From Thermodesulfovibrionales bacterium (GTDB taxonomy: Bacteria > Nitrospirota > Thermodesulfovibrionia > Thermodesulfovibrionales > SM23-35), in NCBI GenBank assembly GCA_022013235.1, contig JAKLQR010000292.1:1-6234 (forward strand): a stretch of 6,234 nt of DNA. The letters run 5' to 3'. Every line of letters begins with the position of its first letter. The first letter of the stretch is position 1. This document shows, piece by piece, positions 1 through 5,052 of this stretch. The notes under the pieces are model-generated. The model searched no databases. It saw only the letters and a program-made list of their open reading frames with translations, and was not told where the DNA came from. The translations under genes were made by a program, and so were the position numbers.

Positions 1-173
1 ATCCTGCTCCTGTCAAACACATCCTTCGCCCCGATCTTTTTGAACTCCGATATTGCGATCGGCGCGGTAATATCGTTAGCGAGGATCAGGTCTACCTTTG
101 CATTGATGAGTTCACCCGGGACGAGTTTCTTCCTGCCACAATGTGCGGCGAGTATTTTCTCTGTGATTGTCAT
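1..173 (-). CDS. leuC: 3-isopropylmalate dehydratase large subunit, N-terminal part (cut by window edge)
   Basis: Reading leftward from the ATG at 173-171, 57 codons are open to the window edge. The protein begins MTITEKILAAHCG, continues with PGELINAKVDLILAND, then ITAPIAISEFKKIG and KDVFD. This is the typical N-terminus of LeuC/homoaconitase-family hydro-lyases of the shorter (about 420 residue) type, which carry a [4Fe-4S] cluster and, with LeuD, isomerise 2-isopropylmalate to 3-isopropylmalate in leucine synthesis. The cluster cysteines lie further on and are outside the window. The start is supported by a strong Shine-Dalgarno (GGAGGGTG on the minus strand, 177-184) five bases upstream. 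Members of the same family act as homoaconitase or on citramalate-derived (methylmalate) substrates, and 57 residues cannot separate these. The family is confident; the exact substrate is less so. Confidence 0.88.
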   Translation of the reverse strand, partial: MTITEKILAAHCGRKKLVPGELINAKVDLILANDITAPIAISEFKKIGAKDVFDRSR

Positions 174-176
174 ACG

Positions 177-184
177 CACCCTCC
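177..184 (-). promoter_or_regulatory. Shine-Dalgarno of leuC
   Basis: The minus strand reads GGAGGGTG, then four bases, then the ATG at 173. This near-perfect anti-16S match fixes the leuC start. Confidence 0.75.
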
Positions 185-200
185 GGTTGCAAATAAATCT

Positions 201-230
201 ATTATACCCGATGACATTCTTCTCAGGCCA
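201..230 (-). promoter_or_regulatory. Candidate sigma70 promoter of leuC
   Basis: On the minus strand a perfect TATAAT (206 to 201) lies 27 bases upstream of the leuC ATG. A weak -35 (TGGCCT, 230 to 225, 3 of 6 matches) sits 18 bases before it. Transcription would begin near 194, giving a leader of about 20 nt that just holds the ribosome site. The -10 is convincing; the -35 is not. Confidence 0.45.
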
Positions 231-242
231 TACCGGGTACTG

Positions 243-283
243 AATAATATTATTATGTATCACTCAGTTTCTTATGGTAAAAT
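243..283 (+). promoter_or_regulatory. Candidate extended -10 promoter and AT palindrome upstream of the carboxylase operon
   Basis: TGGTAAAAT at 275-283 fits an extended -10 (TGn followed by TAAAAT), with no good -35 at the usual distance. Transcription would start near 290, giving a leader of about 25 nt. Just upstream, 243-254 is the perfect 12-bp palindrome AATAATATTATT, which lies where a -35 or an activator/repressor would be. The promoter call is tentative, and the palindrome could be chance in an AT-rich gap. Confidence 0.3.
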
Positions 284-314
284 AAAAATTACGGCTTAAT
301 AAAGAAAGTATGGT

Positions 315-1772
315 ATGAAAAGAAAAATAAACAAAATACTGATCGCAAACAGGGGTGTCACTGCCGTAAGGATTATGCATACGTGCAGGGACAGGAAGAT
401 TCCTACTACGGCTGTATACAGCACTCCTGACCGGCTCGCACATCATGTATTCATGGCTGATTCTGCGATCCATATCGGAGAAGCGCCTCCAGTAGAGTCC
501 TATCTCAACATGGAAAAGATGATCGCAGCGGCAATTCAGACCAATTCGGATGCGATTCATCCGGGTTGGGGGTTCCTTGCAGAAAACGACAGGTTTGCCC
601 GTATGGTGCAGGACGCGGGCCTTGTATGGATCGGTCCGCCGCCGGAAGTCATTCAGTCGCTGGGTGACAAGATTCAGGCGAAGCATCTGGCTCAGAAAGC
701 GAATGTGCCGACAATACCCGGGATCATTAATGTGACCAGCGCTGACCAGATAAAGAAGTGGATGAAGAACCAAAAGGTAGAATTCCCGATCATGATAAAA
801 GCGGTTGCAGGCGGCGGGGGCAAAGGAATGGTCAAGGTGAACAGCAAGAATGAGTTGACGCAGGCCTTTGCCCAGGCACAGTCTGAAGCCCTGAAGGCCT
901 TTGGAGACGAACGGGTTCTTGTCGAGAAATACTTAGAAAGAGGCCGTCACATCGAGGTGCAGGTTGTTGCCGACGAATACGGGAACGTTATCCACCTCTA
1001 CGAAAGGGAGTGCACGATCCAGCGGCGCAATCAGAAGATTATCGAAGAGGCGCCATCGCCTTCTATTGATGACGACCTTCGGAATGAAATCTGTTTCACG
1101 GCAACGCGCCTCATGCGCGAAATCGGATACACGACTGCAGGGACCGTAGAGTTCCTCTTTGATTCGACGACACAGAAATATTATTTTCTCGAGGTAAATA
1201 CCCGGCTTCAGGTTGAGCACGGTATCACAGAGCTCATTACCGGTGTTGATATAGTGGGAATAATGATCGATGTGGCAATGGGCAGGAAATTACCGTTCAA
1301 ACAGAACGATATCCATCCGAACAGGTGGGCGCTCGAGGTGAGGCTGAACGCCGAAGATCCGAAGACATTCAGCCCGTCATTCGGCACCATAACCCGGCTC
1401 CAGGTGCCGCAGGGTCCGGGGGTAAGGCTCGCATCCGGCGTTTACGAGGGGGCTGACATCCCGCCGTATTACGATTCTCTCTTTTTGCTCCTCATATCGG
1501 CAGGCGCGGACAGGGCGGATGCAATCCGGGTGATGGACAGAGCGCTCGGCAGAAATCTCCGTGTTGAAGGGGTAAAGACACTCGCCCCGTTACTCCTGAG
1601 CATTATCAGACACCCCAAGTTTATTGCAGGAGAATTTTCAACCCGGTTTCTCGAAGAGCACATGGATGAACTGGTGTCCATGTTCGGGGAAAAGAACAGT
1701 GAGGACGAGATCCTCAAAATTGCGCGATACGTTGCAGAGATATCGGCGCTTGGGCCTCAATCATGGATGTGA
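315..1772 (+). CDS. pycA: Biotin carboxylase subunit of a pyruvate-carboxylase-type enzyme (PycA/AccC family), divergent
   Basis: The 485-residue protein covers the whole biotin carboxylase fold, close to the usual 450-500. It would use ATP and bicarbonate to carboxylate biotin on its partner protein. Visible motifs are KILIANRG near the N-terminus (8-14), IHPGWGFLAEN (81-91), the glycine-rich ATP loop IKAVAGGGGKGM (161-172, with Lys162), RHIEVQVVAD (211-220), ERECTIQRRNQK (230-241), FLEVNTRLQVEH (291-302, with the catalytic Glu/Asn/Arg/Gln/Val/Glu set) and Arg343 in LEVRLNAEDP. These cover the residues known for ATP, Mg2+, bicarbonate and biotin handling. Several nearby positions are unusual: RGVTAVR instead of RGEIAVR, PGWGF instead of PGYGF, RRNQK instead of RRHQK, EHGITE instead of EHPVTE, and NRWALE instead of GHAIE. 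The start at 315 follows a weak purine run (301-308); another ATG at 310 runs into a stop at once. The 3' end touches or overlaps the carboxyltransferase gene, its evident partner. An acetyl-CoA carboxylase AccC role is less likely given that neighbour. Confidence 0.88.
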   Translation: MKRKINKILIANRGVTAVRIMHTCRDRKIPTTAVYSTPDRLAHHVFMADSAIHIGEAPPVESYLNMEKMIAAAIQTNSDAIHPGWGFLAENDRFARMVQDAGLVWIGPPPEVIQSLGDKIQAKHLAQKANVPTIPGIINVTSADQIKKWMKNQKVEFPIMIKAVAGGGGKGMVKVNSKNELTQAFAQAQSEALKAFGDERVLVEKYLERGRHIEVQVVADEYGNVIHLYERECTIQRRNQKIIEEAPSPSIDDDLRNEICFTATRLMREIGYTTAGTVEFLFDSTTQKYYFLEVNTRLQVEHGITELITGVDIVGIMIDVAMGRKLPFKQNDIHPNRWALEVRLNAEDPKTFSPSFGTITRLQVPQGPGVRLASGVYEGADIPPYYDSLFLLLISAGADRADAIRVMDRALGRNLRVEGVKTLAPLLLSIIRHPKFIAGEFSTRFLEEHMDELVSMFGEKNSEDEILKIARYVAEISALGPQSWM

Positions 1773-3820
1773 GAGACAGGAAAAAGATGGCGAGGGACAG
1801 TAATTCTATCTTCGTAAAACCCGGGATGACCCCGAAGGAGATTGTAAAGGCGGTACGCTCTCTGAAAGGAGTATGCTTCACCTCTGTCGGCATGCGTGAC
1901 GCAGGACAGTCTGACTTCAAGAACCGGCATCGTATTTACGACCTGAAAACACTCGCGCCGTTTTATAACGCAATGGGATTGTTCAGCGCCGAATGCCACG
2001 GCGGCGCACGCTGGCACGTGGGGGTAATGAACAGAAAAGAAAGTCCTTTCGAGGAAATCGATATCCTGAGACAGCTTATGCCGAATGTCCTTCTCCAGAC
2101 GCTCATCCGTGAGACGAACATGTGGGGATACCGGCCTTACCCGAAAAATGTCATCGAACATGTTGTCTCGGTTGTTGACATTGACGTCTGGAGGTGTTTT
2201 TCCTTCCTTAACGATGTGAGAAACATGAGGACTGTTGCGGAAGTTGTGATGAAACGGGGCAAGCTTTTTGAGCCGGCAATTTCCTTTACCATGGCTGACT
2301 GGGCAACAAACCAGTACTACCTTTGTGTCGTAAAAGATATTGTTGACCTTTGCGGGGGCACGGATGAAATGATCTTCTGTGTAAAAGACATGGCAGGGGT
2401 CGGCAGCATCACAAGGGTAAAGAGCCTCATAGACGCAATACAGCAGAAATATCCGGAACTGGTTATTCATTATCACAGGCATATCACCGACGGTCTTGCC
2501 ATGCCTGCAATGCTCGCTGCTGCACAGGCAGGAGCGAAGATATTCGATGTTGAAGAAGATTCGCTCGCCCGTTTCTACGGACATTCTCCGATACTCGGCG
2601 TGGAGGCGTATTTCAAGGAGGCCGGCGTCCCGGTAAATCTGAACAGGGAAGAAGCAGAAAAAGCGGTCCTGAAGGTCAGGGAGTGGATCAACTTCTACGA
2701 CTGGGCCGAATCTCCTTTCAAAGGATTTGACCACAACGTCATTTTTCACAAGATGCCCGGCGGCGCGTTCCCGAGTTCTTTCGAGCAGGCGGACAAGGGA
2801 GGATTCCTCAACCTTATGCCCGCTGTACTCAAGGTGATGTCAATGTACAACAAAATCATCCATTATTTTGACGTCACCCCCGGTTCACAGATAACGTGGG
2901 TTACCTGCAGCGGTATTGTGAACAAATATGCAAAAGCCAAGGGAGAAGCGGGAGTGAGACACCTCATCGAACTGCTCTCCGGATTCATCGAGGAGAAAGC
3001 GCTCGATTTTCAGGCCATGAACAGTGACGAGCAGGAAGAACTCCTTACTCTCTTCGGCAATGCGCCGGGTGATTTCAGGAATCTTATCCTCGGCCATTAT
3101 GGAAAACTCCCCATGGGGTGGCCGCCGGAGTGGGTTTACCGGAGTACCTTTGGTGAAGAATGGAAAAAGAAGATCAAAGAGCGGATCGAACTTTCACCCC
3201 TTGATTCCATGGCTGACGATGACCTTGAGAAAATGCGGCAGGAATTGGCAGAGGCAATCGGAAGGAATCCTATGGAAGAAGAGTTTATCCTTTACCTTAT
3301 GCATCCGAAAGACGCCATTGCAATGATCGAGTTCAGGGAGAAATACGGGGATGCACCGCTTGTACTGCCGACCGACGTCTGGAGGCAGGGTCTGAAAAAA
3401 CACGGTGACAAAGTGGATTTTGAGCTATGGGCAAAACCATACAGCATCGAACTCGTCTCTGTCGGAGCAGAACACGAAGGGGTTGTTCATGTCGTCATGC
3501 GGGTGAACAACAAAACACGGGTGTATACTGTCGAGACCCCGCGGGCCAAAAAGTCTGAAATACGAATGGCGAAAGGGTTCCATGAAGTCGGCGCTCCGAT
3601 CAACGGGAATATCTGGAGAATAGGGAACCCTCAGCGAGGGACGCTCAAGGTCGGCGACATTATTCACAAGGGAGAAGAAATCGCAAACCTTGAAGCTATG
3701 AAGATGGAGAACGCGATTATGGCTCCCTTTGATGGACAGATCAATGAGGTCTGTGTGAAACTCAACAGCTTTGTCGTTGAAGGTCAGCTGCTTTTTGTAT
3801 TAGAAAAAGCGAAACTGTAA
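1763..3820 (+). CDS. pycB: Carboxyltransferase and biotin-carrier subunit of a pyruvate-carboxylase-type enzyme (PycB/OadA/CfiA-like), divergent
   Basis: The 685 residues are in PycB/OadA order: an HMGL-like TIM barrel (about 35-345), a PYC/OadA conserved carboxylase region (about 350-595) and a C-terminal biotinyl domain (about 607-682). The biotin site is EAMKMEN with Lys647, 38 residues from the end as expected. In the barrel the expected metal ligands are present: Asp46 in MRDAGQS, Lys208 in VKDMAG (the lysine that is carbamylated in relatives), and His238/His240 in HYHRH. Arg116 (LIRETN) and Gln49 match pyruvate-binding residues. Other family-conserved positions differ: DTTLRDAHQS has become TSVGMRDAGQS, HTHDTSG has become HRHITDG, and the Ser/Thr after PGG (proton-shuttle Thr in pyruvate carboxylases) is Pro337. 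The substrate could therefore be pyruvate, 2-oxoglutarate or another acceptor. No sodium-pump OadB/OadG partner is seen, so carboxylation is more likely than decarboxylation. The ATG at 1763 overlaps the upstream gene by 10 bases but has no ribosome site; the in-frame ATG at 1787 (678 residues) has AGGA at 1778-1781 and may be the true start. Confidence 0.85.
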   Translation: MDVRDRKKMARDSNSIFVKPGMTPKEIVKAVRSLKGVCFTSVGMRDAGQSDFKNRHRIYDLKTLAPFYNAMGLFSAECHGGARWHVGVMNRKESPFEEIDILRQLMPNVLLQTLIRETNMWGYRPYPKNVIEHVVSVVDIDVWRCFSFLNDVRNMRTVAEVVMKRGKLFEPAISFTMADWATNQYYLCVVKDIVDLCGGTDEMIFCVKDMAGVGSITRVKSLIDAIQQKYPELVIHYHRHITDGLAMPAMLAAAQAGAKIFDVEEDSLARFYGHSPILGVEAYFKEAGVPVNLNREEAEKAVLKVREWINFYDWAESPFKGFDHNVIFHKMPGGAFPSSFEQADKGGFLNLMPAVLKVMSMYNKIIHYFDVTPGSQITWVTCSGIVNKYAKAKGEAGVRHLIELLSGFIEEKALDFQAMNSDEQEELLTLFGNAPGDFRNLILGHYGKLPMGWPPEWVYRSTFGEEWKKKIKERIELSPLDSMADDDLEKMRQELAEAIGRNPMEEEFILYLMHPKDAIAMIEFREKYGDAPLVLPTDVWRQGLKKHGDKVDFELWAKPYSIELVSVGAEHEGVVHVVMRVNNKTRVYTVETPRAKKSEIRMAKGFHEVGAPINGNIWRIGNPQRGTLKVGDIIHKGEEIANLEAMKMENAIMAPFDGQINEVCVKLNSFVVEGQLLFVLEKAKL
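1778..1789 (+). promoter_or_regulatory. Shine-Dalgarno and alternative start codon inside the pycB 5' end
   Basis: AGGAAAAAG directly precedes the ATG at 1787-1789. It puts a plausible ribosome site 5 bases before an in-frame ATG, whereas the ATG at 1763 has none. Using 1787 would give a 14-base gap after the pycA stop instead of a 10-base overlap. Either arrangement fits translational coupling. Confidence 0.4.
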
Positions 3821-3840
3821 ACTTTTTCACGGAACACTTT

Positions 3841-4563
3841 TCAGCGTATAATCCCTGACCGCATAGCATATCGGACGAGACCTGCAATATTCTGAATTTC
3901 AAGCTTGTCCATGATCTGCCGTCTGTGAGCTTCGACTGTTTTTACGCTCAGATTCAAATGCCGGGCAATTTTTTTTACGGTAAAACCTTCCACGATCATC
4001 TGGAGAATCTCCCTCTGCCTTGGTGAGAAACTGTCAAGGGAACTCTTTTCCGGCGCCGAAGCCTCTGCAGCGCTGCTTTTCCCTGAGAGAATGTCTGTGA
4101 AAGACGGACGCGATACCGAGGTGCCAAGGTATATACCGCCCCTCATGGCAGAACGTATGGCTAAACACAGTTCATCTCCATCAACGTCACTCAGAATGTA
4201 TGCAGAGGCTCCGGCATGGAGCGCCTTGCAGACATATTGTGAACTGCCGTCCAGAGAGAGGATGATAATCCGTACATCGGGGAAATCATTTTTTATTTGT
4301 GCTGACAGGTCCAGTCCTTTCGGTCCGGATAACGCGTTGTCAATCAGAACGATGTCCGGACGCTTTGCCGCGATTAACGGCAGCACTTCCTGCCCTTCGT
4401 CTGTTTCTGCGACAATCTTGATTCCGACGATATCCTGAAGCAGAGAACGCACTCCTGCACGCATAAGGGACCGTCCCTGGGCGAGCATTATAGTGACCGG
4501 TTTCAGCGGGTCACAAGATACCAGCCACACAGGACTTTTCGCTTTACGGTTATCAGATGGCAT
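3841..4563 (-). CDS. NarL/LuxR-family response regulator with a degenerate receiver domain
   Basis: This is a DNA-binding regulator of about 240 residues. Numbering here is from a TTG at 4569; the ATG at 4563, preferred as start, is residue 3. A receiver domain spans about 25-140 (VTIMLAQGRSLMRAGVRSLL, then PDIVLIDN with the phospho-acceptor Asp77, then IIILS with Ser105, then AGASAYILSD). A Ser/Ala-rich linker (about 150-180) leads to a LuxR-type helix-turn-helix at 182-242 (FSPRQREILQMIVEG, IARHLNLSVKTVEAHR, IMDKL). The HTH is textbook. The receiver is not: the Asp-Asp pair that binds Mg2+ is Gln31-Gly32, and the conserved Lys before the last strand is Ser127. Phosphorylation may therefore be weak, absent or replaced by another signal. 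No histidine kinase is in the window. The gene converges on the carboxylase operon with only 20 bases between stops, and its targets are unknown. No clear Shine-Dalgarno precedes either start. Confidence 0.88.
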   Translation of the reverse strand: MPSDNRKAKSPVWLVSCDPLKPVTIMLAQGRSLMRAGVRSLLQDIVGIKIVAETDEGQEVLPLIAAKRPDIVLIDNALSGPKGLDLSAQIKNDFPDVRIIILSLDGSSQYVCKALHAGASAYILSDVDGDELCLAIRSAMRGGIYLGTSVSRPSFTDILSGKSSAAEASAPEKSSLDSFSPRQREILQMIVEGFTVKKIARHLNLSVKTVEAHRRQIMDKLEIQNIAGLVRYAMRSGIIR

Positions 4564-4569
4564 AATCAA

Positions 4570-4606
4570 ATTATAATATTAAGCATATGCATAAATAAAG
4601 TGCATA
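4570..4606 (-). promoter_or_regulatory. Candidate promoter of the response regulator, with TGCATA repeats
   Basis: On the minus strand a perfect TATAAT (4575 to 4570) ends seven bases before the ATG at 4563, so the transcript would start at or next to the start codon. The -35 position (4598 to 4593, TTATTT) is poor. GCATATGC (4583-4590, a perfect palindrome) lies in the -10/-35 spacer. TGCATA occurs at 4588-4593 and again at 4601-4606, in a place where a regulator, possibly this protein itself, could bind. The -10 is clear; the operator idea is inference. Confidence 0.4.
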
Positions 4607-4828
4607 TTTATTACAAAACTGAAGATATTTGTCTATACCTGCCAGTAATTATATGAATAGGCCGGGAATAATTTATACAATCTGCCATCCGGGGTACATT
4701 GTCGATTATTTTTATCAGAACAGATGAAGAGAAAATAACTCACCTTCCATTCTCATGGTACAATTTTCTGAGATGGTTCAATGTATCATGCATGAGCAAA
4801 TTATTAAACCGGCAATTATTAAGACGCT
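4607..4828. other. AT-rich non-coding stretch
   Basis: I find no credible gene here; all frames are broken by frequent stops. Minor items are a possible plus-strand promoter pair (TTGTCT at 4629-4634, 17 bases, TATGAA at 4652-4657, four of six matches each), the 10-bp palindrome TCATGCATGA at 4786-4795, and a near direct repeat (GCAAATTATTAA at 4796-4807 and GCAATTATTAA at 4812-4822, 16 bases apart). Any of these could belong to control of the downstream ATPase gene, but none is strong on its own. Confidence 0.4.
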
Positions 4829-4954
4829 ATAAGTAAGGATACATATTCTTACACCCTCCCCTTTGTCCCCTCCCCTCAAGGGAGGGGAGATAAGTAAGTC
4901 CCCTCTCCCCTGGAGGGAGAGGGCAAGGGTGAGGGGGAATGTAGTCTTACTTAT
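4829..4954. repeat. 126-bp compound palindrome of two REP-like hairpin units
   Basis: Two GC-rich hairpins lie side by side. The first has a perfect 9-bp stem (4866-4874 with 4880-4888) and loop CTCAA; the second has a perfect 9-bp stem (4901-4909 with 4915-4923) and loop CTGGA. They are flanked by imperfectly matching arms, ACACCCTCCCCTTTG (4851-4865) on the left and CAAGGGTGAGGGGGAATGT (4924-4942) on the right. The 9-mer ATAAGTAAG starts the element (4829-4837), sits between the hairpins (4890-4898) and closes it as its reverse complement (4946-4954). The layout resembles paired REP units (BIME-like), a repeat class moved by RAYT/TnpA-REP enzymes in other bacteria. No transposase is present here, and no clear target duplication is visible. 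There is no T-tract, so it is not a standard intrinsic terminator. Confidence 0.75.
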
Positions 4955-5004
4955 GCACTTCTTAGTAAACCTCTGAAAGCATGGGGATAAGAAAGGTGTT
5001 AAAA

Positions 5005-5052
5005 ATGAGAAATATTTTGCAGACTAAAGGGAAAATTTATGCACTGGCATAA
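5005..5052 (+). CDS. Possible 15-codon leader peptide overlapping the ATPase start
   Basis: The short frame MRNILQTKGKIYALA (stop TAA at 5050-5052) begins at an ATG preceded by AAAGGTG (4992-4998) at good spacing. It runs through the ATPase start at 5039 in a different frame and ends 11 bases inside that gene. An upstream in-frame ATG at 4981 would give 23 residues. It might couple translation to the pump gene, or be chance. There is no sequence similarity to any leader peptide I know. Confidence 0.15.
   Translation: MRNILQTKGKIYALA
5028..5032 (+). promoter_or_regulatory. Shine-Dalgarno of the P-type ATPase gene
   Basis: AGGGA lies six bases before the ATG at 5039 and fixes the start of the pump gene. 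Confidence 0.65.

Noticed and set aside
40..243. Plus-strand frame of 67 codons at the left edge
   Set aside because: It is antisense to the leuC N-terminus and its ribosome site; leuC has strong family motifs.
264..773. Minus-strand frame of 169 codons over the start of the biotin carboxylase gene
   Set aside because: It is antisense to conserved ATP-grasp sequence, has no recognisable domain, and would cover the control region of the operon.
1757..2749. Long open frame of 330 codons on the minus strand inside the carboxyltransferase gene
   Set aside because: It is fully antisense to a gene with clear domain motifs. Its translation is rich in Cys, His and Arg with no recognisable domain, which is typical of a shadow frame.
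3803..3828. Possible terminator between the convergent genes (GAAAAAG paired with CTTTTTC)
   Set aside because: The stem is seven pairs, mostly A-T, with a 12-base loop and no separate T-tract. It is too weak to call, although termination must occur somewhere near here.
4091..4438. Plus-strand frame of 115 codons within the response regulator
   Set aside because: It is a shadow of the receiver and linker coding sequence with no domain of its own.
3841..4563. Idea that the regulator controls the neighbouring carboxylase operon
   Set aside because: The genes are convergent with separate promoters; nothing in the sequence links the regulator to the operon's control region.
4851..4944. C/G-rich block considered as a CRISPR array or intrinsic terminator
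   Set aside because: The repeats are inverted and not regularly spaced direct repeats, there are no spacers, and no T-run follows the hairpins.
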